Positions 1 through 6,208 of a stretch of 6,208 nt of DNA are shown piece after piece. The notes beneath the pieces are model-generated. The model was not told the origin of the DNA. It searched no databases and saw only the letters and a program-made list of their open reading frames with translations. How positions within the stretch are numbered: position 1 is the first letter of the stretch; each line of letters opens with the position of its first letter. Source of the stretch: Clostridiales bacterium (GTDB lineage: Bacteria > Bacillota_A > Clostridia > Christensenellales > Aristaeellaceae); the NCBI GenBank assembly GCA_012514855.1, contig JAAYZL010000248.1:1-6208 (forward strand). The letters run 5' to 3'. A program made the position numbers and the translations under genes.

Positions 1-917
1 ACGCTTCCGGCGATCGTGCCGTCCGAGAGCCTGCACTCGATGCCCTTGACGAAGATCGGCTGGCCGCCGAGCGAGTATTCGCCGTCCGCGAGCCCGCCCG
101 CGCGCGTGCAGTCCGTGACCAGAACCAGCTTATTCCCCTTCAGTTTCCGCAGGATCGAGAACAGACCCGGGTGGATGTGGAACGCGTCCGCGATCAATTC
201 GCAAAACACGCGGCCGTCCTCGAGCGCCGCGCCGACCGCGCCGGGGTCGCGGTGGTTGAGCGGCGGCATCGCGTTGAACAGATGCGTCGCGTTGCGCGCA
301 CCGGCCTCGATCGCCTCCCGCGCCTGCGCATAGGTAGCGCCCGTATGCCCGATCGACACGACGACGCCGTTTTCGGCGAGCTCCTTTACGCAGGCGAGGT
401 TTTCGTGCATCTCCGGCGCGATGGTCGTCTGCTTAACCTCCGGGTACTCGAGCAAGAACGCGGCGTCGCCGGGCACGATGTGCTCGCCCGCCTGCGCGCC
501 CTTCTTCGCGGGGTTGATGTACGGCCCCTCGGCGTTGACGCCGACCGCGCGCGCGCCGACCCAGTTCGGGGATTCGCTATCTTCAATCAACCGATGGATC
601 GCGCCGAACGCCCGGCGGAGCTCGGCCTTCGAGACCGTCATCGTCGTCGGCAGGAACGCGGTGACGCCGTTTTTCGCGACGCCCTCGGCCATGACCTTCA
701 ATCCCTCGTAGCTCCCGTCGGACGCGTCCTCGCCGAGGTAGCCGTGGATGTGGATGTCGTAAAGCCCCGGCAGCACGAATCTCCCGCGCGCGTCGATGAT
801 TTCCGCACCCTCGGGAATTTCGTCAAAGATTCCCTTGATCTTTTCATCAAAGGCGAGAACCTTGCCCTCCGACACGCGGTCGGGCAGCACGATCTTCCCG
901 TTCACGATCGCCTTCAT
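1..917 (-). CDS. nagA: N-acetylglucosamine-6-phosphate deacetylase (C-terminus cut by window edge)
   Basis: NagA removes the acetyl group from N-acetylglucosamine-6-phosphate in the cytoplasm, giving glucosamine-6-phosphate and acetate for amino-sugar catabolism or cell-wall recycling. My translation gives 305 uninterrupted codons; the family is usually about 380 residues, so roughly the last 75 lie outside. Amidohydrolase-fold motifs appear in order: metal-binding H56-x-H58 (DIHIHG), E130 in NAEGPYINP, H191 in IGHTGATY, H212 in THLFNAMPPLNHRDPG, H247 in ADAFHIHPG, and the probable catalytic D269 in VTDCTRAGG. The H-x-H pair is present in the two-metal Bacillus-type enzymes and absent from E. 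coli NagA. The ATG is fixed by the conserved N-terminus and by its ATGA overlap with the ftsY stop, with GGAGG 10 bases upstream. Placement after ftsY is unusual. Cys270 stands where alanine is common. Another amidohydrolase is unlikely given the full motif set. Confidence 0.95.
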   Translation of the reverse strand, partial: MKAIVNGKIVLPDRVSEGKVLAFDEKIKGIFDEIPEGAEIIDARGRFVLPGLYDIHIHGYLGEDASDGSYEGLKVMAEGVAKNGVTAFLPTTMTVSKAELRRAFGAIHRLIEDSESPNWVGARAVGVNAEGPYINPAKKGAQAGEHIVPGDAAFLLEYPEVKQTTIAPEMHENLACVKELAENGVVVSIGHTGATYAQAREAIEAGARNATHLFNAMPPLNHRDPGAVGAALEDGRVFCELIADAFHIHPGLFSILRKLKGNKLVLVTDCTRAGGLADGEYSLGGQPIFVKGIECRLSDGTIAGS

Positions 918-1813
918 CCGAAAATCGCCTCCACAAACTCGTTCGCGTCAAACGGCTGCAGGTCGTCCAGCTTCTCGCCGAAGCCGATGTAGTATACCGG
1001 CAGCCCGAGCTCGTGCCGGATCGCGACGGCGATGCCGCCCTTCGCGGTGCCGTCGAGCTTCGTCAGCACGATGCCCTCGACGTTGGCGACCTCCTTGAAC
1101 ACCTGCGCCTGCTGAAGCCCGTTCTGCCCGGTCGTCGCGTCGATGACGAGCAGCGCCTTGAGCGCCGCCTCCGGGTACTCGCGCTCGGCGACGCGGCCGA
1201 TCTTCTTGAGCTCCTCCATCAGGTGCGCCTTGTTGTGGAGCCTGCCCGCCGTGTCGACGATCATAATGTCGGCGTGTCGGCCCTTCGCGGCCTGTATGCC
1301 GTCGAACACGACCGCCGCGGGGTCGGCGCCCTCCTTCTGCTTGATGATCGGCACGTCCGCCCGGTTCGCCCACACCGTAAGCTGATCCGCCGCCGCCGCG
1401 CGGAACGTGTCCGCAGCGCAGATGATCACGCGCCGGCCGACGGTCTTGAAGCGCGTCGCGAGCTTGCCGATGGTCGTCGTCTTTCCGACGCCGTTGACGC
1501 CGATCATGAGCAGCACCATCGGGCTCGCGAGCTGCATAGGCTCCGTGCGCATGATGTCGGCGAGGATGCCCTTGAGCGCGTCGCGCGCAACTGCGGGGTC
1601 CGCGATCTTCTCCGCCTTGCACTTCTCGCGAAGCCTCCCGACCGCGAGCTCGGTCGTTTTTACGCCGATATCCGCCATGATGAGTATGTCGCTCAAATCC
1701 TCGAAGAACTCGTCGTCGAGCGCCTTGTAGTTGACGATCAGCTCGTCCATCCGCCCGGCGAACGCGTCCCTGGTCTTTTGGAGCCCCGATTTGATCCGGT
1801 CAAACAGTCCCAT
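914..1813 (-). CDS. ftsY: Signal recognition particle receptor FtsY (SRP GTPase)
   Basis: FtsY is the membrane-associated receptor that docks the SRP (Ffh plus 4.5S/scRNA) with its ribosome cargo and delivers nascent membrane proteins to the Sec translocon, driven by paired GTP hydrolysis. The product has 299 residues. An amphipathic N-terminal helix (MGLFDRIKSGLQKTRDAF) and a helical N domain (about 20-95) precede the G domain: G1 GVNGVGKTT at 105-113, G2 DTFRAAA at 135-141, G3 DTAGR at 187-191, G4 TKLD at 251-254 and the closing GFGEKLDDLQPF at 277-288. The DTFRAAA and GFGEKLDDL forms fit FtsY better than Ffh, and there is no methionine-rich M domain. The long acidic A domain of E. coli is missing, as is common in Gram-positives. 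The ATG has an excellent Shine-Dalgarno. It follows smc after 23 bases and its TGA overlaps the nagA ATG. Confidence 0.98.
   Translation of the reverse strand: MGLFDRIKSGLQKTRDAFAGRMDELIVNYKALDDEFFEDLSDILIMADIGVKTTELAVGRLREKCKAEKIADPAVARDALKGILADIMRTEPMQLASPMVLLMIGVNGVGKTTTIGKLATRFKTVGRRVIICAADTFRAAAADQLTVWANRADVPIIKQKEGADPAAVVFDGIQAAKGRHADIMIVDTAGRLHNKAHLMEELKKIGRVAEREYPEAALKALLVIDATTGQNGLQQAQVFKEVANVEGIVLTKLDGTAKGGIAVAIRHELGLPVYYIGFGEKLDDLQPFDANEFVEAIFG
928..932 (-). promoter_or_regulatory. Probable ribosome binding site of nagA, inside the end of ftsY
   Basis: GGAGG on the minus strand lies within the last codons of ftsY (in GTG GAG GCG), 10 bases before the nagA ATG at 917. The spacing is slightly long, but the core is intact. 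With the ATGA stop/start overlap it supports coupled re-initiation of nagA after ftsY. Confidence 0.6.
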
Positions 1814-1818
1814 TTTAT

Positions 1819-1825
1819 CTCTCCT
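1819..1825 (-). promoter_or_regulatory. Ribosome binding site of ftsY
   Basis: AGGAGAG on the minus strand lies 5 bases (ATAAA) before the ftsY ATG at 1813. It is the best Shine-Dalgarno in the window and occupies most of the 23-base smc-ftsY gap (1814-1836), the longest non-coding stretch here. It fixes the ftsY start and suggests ftsY is initiated independently rather than only by coupling to smc. Confidence 0.9.
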
Positions 1826-1836
1826 ATCCGGGTGAG

Positions 1837-4800
1837 TTAGCTCGCCTCGTGCATCGATACCGAAACCAGCTTCGAAACGCCCTTTTCCTCCATCACGACG
1901 CCGTAGAGCGCGTTGCAGCGCTCCATGGTGCCCTTTCGGTGCGTGATGACCACGAACTGCGTGTCCCGCGAGTAGTCGCGCAGGTAGTCGGCGAAGTTGT
2001 CGATGTTCGCGTCGTCGAGCGCCGCCTCGATCTCGTCGAGTATGCAGAACGGCGTCGGCTTCAGGTCGAGCATCGCGAACAGTATCGCGATCGCCGTCAG
2101 CGCGCGCTCGCCGCCCGAGAGCAGCGTCAGCATCTGCAATTTCTTTCCCGGCGGCTGCGCGACGACGTCTATGTCGCAGTTGAGCGCGTCGCTCGGGTCC
2201 GAGAGCGTCAGCTCCGCGCGGCCGCCGTCGAACAGCCGCACGAACGTGCGCTGGAAGTTCTGGTTCAGCACCGCGAACTCGCGCTTGAACTGGCTCTCCA
2301 TCTTGCGCTCGAGCTCCTCGATGATGTCCTGCAAGTCCTTCTCGGCCTTGCGGAGGTCGTCGCGCTGCGCGGTCAGCTCCGTAAGCCTCTGCACCGTCTG
2401 CCGGTACTCGTCGAGCGCCGAGACATTGACGACGCCCATCTCGCGGATGCGCGCGCGGATCTGCGCGATGCGCTTTTCCGACTCGGTCAGCTTGAAGTCC
2501 GGCTGGCGGAACGGCTCCGCGCCGGCGTATGTAAGCTCGTAATCCTCCCAGATCCGGTCCTCGATCTGCTTGAACTCCGTCTCGACGCGCTGGAGCTGCA
2601 GTTCGCTGCGGTGGCGCTTCTCGCTGTGCTCGTCGATCTGCGCGCGCAATCGGTCGATCATTTCCGAGAGCGCTTGGTTCTCCCGCTGCGCGTCGGTTCG
2701 CTTTTTGTCGGTTCCGTTGAACAGCTCGCGCACGCGGTCGAGCTCGGCCTTGCCCTCCGAAAGCGCCAAGGCGTCCTGCTTCAGCACCGCGGCGCTCTCG
2801 AAGAGCCTTTTCTCGCACGCCTCGAGCTCCGCGCCGGAATCCAGAATCAGCTTCTCCAGATCCGCCGCCTGCTGAATCAGCCGCGCGTGGTCGGCGACCG
2901 TCGCCTCGAGCCCGCGCCTGCGGGTCGCCAGCTGCACGCGCTCGTCGGACACCTCGCGGCGCAGCTTCTCGCCCGCCTCGCGCCTCCGATAGATGTCCTC
3001 CATCATCGCGCGCGCGCTCTCCTGCTTTTCCGCGGTGTTTTCCTCGGCCGACTGCCGGTTGCCGCTCAACGCCTCGAGCGATTTTTCGACGTCCTCGAGC
3101 TGCGCGGTCAGCCGCTCGCGCTCGCTCTTTGCGCGGTCGACGGACTTCCTGTGCGCCTCCTGCTCGTCGAGCGCGGCCTTCAACTGCGCCTCCGCGCGCG
3201 CGCAGGCGACCTCCTGCCGGTGCAGTTCGTCGTAGAGCTCGGCGCGCTCCTGCTTGAGCCTTGTGCGCTCGGCCTCCTGCCGGACGAGCTCGTTGCGCGA
3301 GGCGATCAATTCGTCGTCGAGCTTGACAAGCGTGCGCTGCAGCTCGTCGATCTCGCGGCCGCGCGAGAGCAGATTCGTCACGCGCGACTGCACACTTCCG
3401 CCGGTCATCAAGCCGCCGGAGTGCATGACATCTCCCTCGAGCGTCACGAGCCTAAACGCGTATCGCCCCGCGCGCTGTATCCGGATGCCCGCGTCGAGGT
3501 CTTCCGCGATGACCGTGCGCGCGAGCAGGCTGTCGATCGCGCCCCTGTACTTCGGGTCGAATTTGATCAGCTCCGACGCGACGCCCAGGCACCCCGGCAT
3601 CGACAGCACGTCCCGCTCGCGCGGATCGAGCACGCGCGGGCGCACCGACCGGACCGGCAGAAACGTCGCGCGGCCGAAGCGGTTGTTGCGCAGGTACTCG
3701 ATCATGCGCTTCGCGTCCTCGTCGCGCTCGACGACGATATTCTGCAGCGCGCCGCCGAGCACCATGTCGATCGCGCGCTCGAGCTTCTCCGGCACCTCGA
3801 TCAGCTCCGCGACGACGCCGTGGATGCCGGACGCGCCGCTCTTGCGGGCGTGCAAAAGCACCTGCTTGACGCTGTGCTGGTAGCCCTCGTAGTCGTTCTG
3901 CATCTCGATCAGGAGCTTCAGCCGCGAGTCCGCGCGCTGCCGGTCGGCCGTCCGCGCGTTGACCCTTTCGGACAGCGCGGCGCTCCCCTCATTGGAGACC
4001 CGCACGTCCTCGACCGACTGCTGCACCTCCGCCTCGAGCCGCCCCTTGCGCGCGCCTTCCTCGCCGAGCAGCGCCCGCGCCGCCTCGACGACCTCCGCAA
4101 GCGACTGCGAGCCCGCGTCCGCGCGCGCTTCGTCCTCGCCCATCGACGAAAGCTGCGTTTCGAGCGCCGAGCGCATCGCCCCCAGCCGCGCCTGCTGGTT
4201 GCGCACGTCTCCGAGCCTGTTCATCGACTGTATGATCTGCTGCTTCTCGCGCTCGGCGTCCTCCTCGAGCTTGACGAGCTCCGCCTCGAACCGGGTGAGC
4301 TCCGCCTCGCGCAATTCGTGCGCGGCCTCGGTTTCCGCGAGCGCGGCAGATTCTTCGTCAATTTTGAGCTTGAGCTCCTCGACGTGCCGGCTGACGCCGC
4401 CGCCGCCCTCCTTGGCCGCCTCGCGCTCCTTGAGCAGCCGGTCGCGCTCCCGCTCGGCGGACAGTATGCGCTCGCGCATGACCTGCGCCGCGCCCTCGCG
4501 CGCCTCGACCTCGCGAATCCAGTGCTGCACCGTCTCGCGCTGCCCCGCGGCCTCGTGCTCGAGCTCCTCGAGCTTGAGCTGCCCCTCCTCGCGCCGGGCG
4601 GAGGTCTGCGCAAGCTCCGCCTCGGCCCCGGCCGCGGCCTCCTCGAGCGATTCGAGCGACTCCCGAAGCTCCTTGATGCGCGCCTGATAGCGCTCGGTGC
4701 GCGCGAGGTAGACGTTCAGGTCGAGCGATTTCAGCTCGTCCCGGAGCGACAGGTACTCGCGCGCGGCCTCGCTCTGCTCCTTCAGCGGCTCGACGCGGCC

Positions 4801-5397
4801 CTCGAGCTCGGCCAGGATGTCCTCGACGCGCAGGAGGTTCTTCTGCGTGTTCTCCATCCGTCGCTCGGCGTCGAGCTTGCGGGCCTTGTACTTGACGATG
4901 CCCGCGGCCTCCTCGAAGACCTTGCGCCGGTCCTCGGAGCGCACGGAGAGTATCTCGTCGATGCGGCCCTGTCCGATCAGCGAATAGCCCTCGCGGCCGA
5001 TGCCGGTGTCGCGGAACAGGTCGACGATGTCGCGCAGCCTGCAGGGCGTGCCGTTCAATTGATACTCGCCCTCGCCGCTGCGGTACACGCGCCGCGAAAC
5101 GGCGACCTCCGAAAAGTCGACCGGCAGCGCTTTGTCCGCGTTGTCGAACACGAGCGCGACCTCGCAGAACGCGAGCCGTCGGCGCTTTTCGGTGCCGTTG
5201 AAGATCACGTCCTCCATCTTGGAGCCGCGAAGCGACTTGGCGCTCTGCTCGCCCAGCACCCAGCGCACCGCGTCGGCGATGTTCGACTTGCCGCAGCCGT
5301 TCGGCCCGACGACGCCGGTGATGCCGTCTTCAAATGTCACCTCCACGTGGTCCGCGAACGACTTGAACCCGTGGATGGTCAATTTCTTCAGCCGCAA
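1837..5397 (-). CDS. smc: Chromosome partition/condensation ATPase SMC
   Basis: SMC dimerises and, with ScpA and ScpB, forms the ring-shaped condensin that organises and separates replicated chromosomes on the nucleoid. The product has 1186 residues, the usual length. The N-terminal head carries LKKLTIHGFKSFA, Walker A GPNGCGKSN at 31-39, R57 in SLRGSKMEDVIFNG and the Q-loop SLIGQGRIDEILS around Q143. A coiled coil follows (about 170-515), then a hinge (about 515-668) with GIHGVVAELIEV from 524 and the glycine motif HSGGLMTGGS at 659-668. A second coil (about 670-1030) leads to the C-terminal head with signature LSGGE at 1093-1097, Walker B CILDEIEAALDD (D1121, E1122) and H1153. I chose TTG at 5397 because it starts the family N-terminus (LRLKKLTIHGFKSF) and has GGGAG 7 bases upstream. 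The frame stays open to an ATG at 5557-5559, but those 54 extra codons overlap rnc and are not SMC-like. The start overlaps the rnc end by 10 bases. Confidence 0.97.
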   Translation of the reverse strand: MRLKKLTIHGFKSFADHVEVTFEDGITGVVGPNGCGKSNIADAVRWVLGEQSAKSLRGSKMEDVIFNGTEKRRRLAFCEVALVFDNADKALPVDFSEVAVSRRVYRSGEGEYQLNGTPCRLRDIVDLFRDTGIGREGYSLIGQGRIDEILSVRSEDRRKVFEEAAGIVKYKARKLDAERRMENTQKNLLRVEDILAELEGRVEPLKEQSEAAREYLSLRDELKSLDLNVYLARTERYQARIKELRESLESLEEAAAGAEAELAQTSARREEGQLKLEELEHEAAGQRETVQHWIREVEAREGAAQVMRERILSAERERDRLLKEREAAKEGGGGVSRHVEELKLKIDEESAALAETEAAHELREAELTRFEAELVKLEEDAEREKQQIIQSMNRLGDVRNQQARLGAMRSALETQLSSMGEDEARADAGSQSLAEVVEAARALLGEEGARKGRLEAEVQQSVEDVRVSNEGSAALSERVNARTADRQRADSRLKLLIEMQNDYEGYQHSVKQVLLHARKSGASGIHGVVAELIEVPEKLERAIDMVLGGALQNIVVERDEDAKRMIEYLRNNRFGRATFLPVRSVRPRVLDPRERDVLSMPGCLGVASELIKFDPKYRGAIDSLLARTVIAEDLDAGIRIQRAGRYAFRLVTLEGDVMHSGGLMTGGSVQSRVTNLLSRGREIDELQRTLVKLDDELIASRNELVRQEAERTRLKQERAELYDELHRQEVACARAEAQLKAALDEQEAHRKSVDRAKSERERLTAQLEDVEKSLEALSGNRQSAEENTAEKQESARAMMEDIYRRREAGEKLRREVSDERVQLATRRRGLEATVADHARLIQQAADLEKLILDSGAELEACEKRLFESAAVLKQDALALSEGKAELDRVRELFNGTDKKRTDAQRENQALSEMIDRLRAQIDEHSEKRHRSELQLQRVETEFKQIEDRIWEDYELTYAGAEPFRQPDFKLTESEKRIAQIRARIREMGVVNVSALDEYRQTVQRLTELTAQRDDLRKAEKDLQDIIEELERKMESQFKREFAVLNQNFQRTFVRLFDGGRAELTLSDPSDALNCDIDVVAQPPGKKLQMLTLLSGGERALTAIAILFAMLDLKPTPFCILDEIEAALDDANIDNFADYLRDYSRDTQFVVITHRKGTMERCNALYGVVMEEKGVSKLVSVSMHEAS

Positions 5398-6065
5398 TGG
5401 TGTTCTCCCAATTTCCGCAATGCGTTTTTTGCCGCCGCCTGCTGCGCGAGCTGCTTGCTGAACCCCTCGCCCTCGCCGAGCAGCATGTCCCCCTCGAACA
5501 CCTGATAGCGAAACGTCGGCGCGTGCGCGGGGCCCGCCGAGGACACGAATACATAGCAAGGCATGGAGCCCCGCTTCTGCATGGCCTCCTGAAGCCTCGA
5601 TTTTTCGTCCAGGCAGTCGCTCAGCGCGGCGGGGCTCATGAGGCCGTCGAGCGCCCGAAGCACGGCGCGCTTGGCCTCCCCCGCGCCGCCGTCGAGATAG
5701 ACCGCCGCGAACACGGCCTCGAGCACGTCCGAGAGAATCGAGGGCTTGTCCCGCCCGCCGGAGCGCTCCTCGCCCACCGACAGCCGGACAAGCCGCCCGA
5801 CCTCGAGCCTTTTGGCCGCCTCCGAGAGCGCCTCCTCCCGGACGATGTGCGCGCGCATCCGGGTCAGCGTCCCCTCCGGAACCGCCGGCAGCGCGTGAAA
5901 CAGGTGCTCGCTGACCGCGAGCTCCAAGACGGCGTCCCCCAGAAACTCCAGCCGCTGGTAGTGGTCCACGCGATGGTCGCTCCCGAACGAGGGGTGCGTC
6001 AGCGCCGTCTCGAGCAGCGTCCGGTCGCGAAAGCGGTACCCGAGCTTCTCCTGGAACCGATCCAC
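5388..6065 (-). CDS. rnc: Ribonuclease III
   Basis: RNase III cuts double-stranded RNA, processing the 16S/23S rRNA precursors (and scRNA in Firmicutes) and trimming structured or antisense-paired mRNAs in the cytoplasm. The product has 225 residues, a normal length. The endonuclease domain (about 1-140) contains the signature RLEFLGDAVLE with E40 and D44, and the second catalytic cluster SDVLEAVFAAVYLDGG with D113 and E116, which together supply the four acidic Mg2+ ligands. A double-stranded RNA-binding domain follows (about 153-220), opening with EKSRLQEAMQKRG and closing with KQLAQQAAAKNALRKL. The start is GTG, chosen because the conserved N-terminus (FQEKLGYRFRDRTLLETALTHPS) begins directly there; an acpP stop lies two codons upstream in the same frame. 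The upstream Shine-Dalgarno is weak (GGGTTGGA), so coupling to acpP translation is likely. The last 10 bases overlap smc. Confidence 0.98.
   Translation of the reverse strand: MDRFQEKLGYRFRDRTLLETALTHPSFGSDHRVDHYQRLEFLGDAVLELAVSEHLFHALPAVPEGTLTRMRAHIVREEALSEAAKRLEVGRLVRLSVGEERSGGRDKPSILSDVLEAVFAAVYLDGGAGEAKRAVLRALDGLMSPAALSDCLDEKSRLQEAMQKRGSMPCYVFVSSAGPAHAPTFRYQVFEGDMLLGEGEGFSKQLAQQAAAKNALRKLGEHHCG
5405..5409 (-). promoter_or_regulatory. Ribosome binding site that decides the smc TTG start
   Basis: GGGAG on the minus strand, inside the rnc codons for Leu-Gly-Glu, lies 7 bases before TTG at 5397. Its spacing, plus the match of the following residues to the SMC N-terminus, supports TTG initiation over the distant upstream ATG. 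It implies smc translation is coupled to rnc. Confidence 0.7.
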
Positions 6066-6068
6066 AAA

Positions 6069-6208
6069 TTATCCAACCCGCTTTTCAATGTACTTGACGA
6101 TGTCGTCGACGGTCTTGATCCGGGCGAGAACGTCGTCCTCGACGGTCATGTCGTACTCCGCCTCGAGGTCCATAATCAGCATCATCATGTTCGCGCTGTC
6201 CGCGCCCA
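6069..6208 (-). CDS. acpP: Acyl carrier protein, C-terminal part (5' end outside window)
   Basis: ACP carries growing fatty-acyl chains on a 4'-phosphopantetheine arm attached to a conserved serine. The window shows 45 residues and a TAA, from about residue 33 of a roughly 77-residue protein. The segment GADSAN holds the attachment serine (equivalent to E. coli Ser36), followed by helix II (MMMLIMDLEAEYDM) and a typical end (ARIKTVDDIVKYIEKRVG). Two features depart from the usual pattern. The near-universal D-S-L is D-S-A, and helix II lacks acids at the positions matching E. coli Asp38 (Asn), Glu41 (Met) and Glu48 (Ala). Position directly before rnc matches the primary fatty-acid ACP in Firmicutes, so acpP is my call, but a specialised ACP cannot be excluded from this fragment. 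Confidence 0.9.
   Translation of the reverse strand, partial: GADSANMMMLIMDLEAEYDMTVEDDVLARIKTVDDIVKYIEKRVG

Noticed and set aside
1814..1836. Possible terminator or promoter in the smc-ftsY gap
   Set aside because: Only 23 bases, with no stable hairpin, no T-tract and mostly taken up by the ftsY Shine-Dalgarno.
171..1840. Plus-strand open frames at 171-992 and 1013-1840 opposite nagA and ftsY
   Set aside because: Same in-register antisense effect as opposite smc. No recognisable product, and both cover well-defined genes on the minus strand.
914..2818. Open minus-strand frame of 634 codons that contains ftsY and extends far upstream
   Set aside because: The roughly 335 extra codons run out of frame through the end of smc and are Arg/Ala-rich shadow sequence. 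FtsY begins at the ATG at 1813 with a strong Shine-Dalgarno, so this is not an N-terminal fusion.
4540..4620. Recurring CTCGAGCTC-like words, possible short repeats or inverted repeats
   Set aside because: They encode Leu-Glu-Glu-Leu-type coiled-coil heptads of SMC using few GC-rich codons. Spacing is irregular and there is no array, spacer or stem structure beyond that.
1849..5505. Open plus-strand frame of 1218 codons lying antisense to smc
   Set aside because: It is exactly in codon register with smc and exists because smc has no TTA, CTA or TCA codons. The translation is Arg/Leu/Val-rich without recognisable domains, while the opposite strand encodes a complete SMC with every motif.
5398..5559. 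Longer smc starting at the ATG at 5557-5559
   Set aside because: The 54 added residues overlap the rnc dsRNA-binding domain region, are low-complexity and do not resemble an SMC N-terminus, which matches the family from the TTG at 5397.

Overview
The window is GC-rich (visibly above 60%) and almost fully coding. All five genes lie on the minus strand, so transcription runs from high to low coordinates: acpP (partial) > rnc > smc > ftsY > nagA (partial). The order acpP-rnc-smc-ftsY is the conserved Firmicutes (Bacillus/Clostridia) arrangement. The FtsY is short and lacks the long acidic N-terminal domain of enterobacterial FtsY, and the NagA has the two-metal H-x-H motif of the Bacillus type. 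Together with the base composition and the GTG and TTG starts, this suggests a GC-rich, Clostridia-like Firmicute. Species or genus cannot be read from the sequence.

Layout in transcription order: the last 45 codons of an acyl carrier protein gene (6206-6069); RNase III (6065-5388, GTG start, 3 bases after acpP); the SMC chromosome-condensation ATPase (5397-1837, TTG start overlapping the rnc end by 10 bases); FtsY, the signal-recognition-particle receptor GTPase (1813-914, strong Shine-Dalgarno); and N-acetylglucosamine-6-phosphate deacetylase (917 to the window edge, joined to ftsY by an ATGA overlap). The only non-coding DNA is 3 bases between acpP and rnc and 23 bases between smc and ftsY. 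I saw no promoter, terminator, RNA gene, mobile element, repeat array or CRISPR.

The genes form one tightly packed, probably translationally coupled transcription unit. It spans fatty-acid synthesis (ACP), RNA processing (RNase III), chromosome organisation (SMC), membrane-protein targeting (FtsY) and amino-sugar recycling (NagA). The first four are a classic housekeeping neighbourhood. NagA directly after ftsY, where ylxM-ffh often sits in Firmicutes, is the unusual contextual point. I found no evidence of a previously undescribed system. Points worth a second look are the divergent ACP recognition helix, the nagA placement, a glycine break in the SMC coiled coil, and the absence of TTA, CTA and TCA codons throughout.
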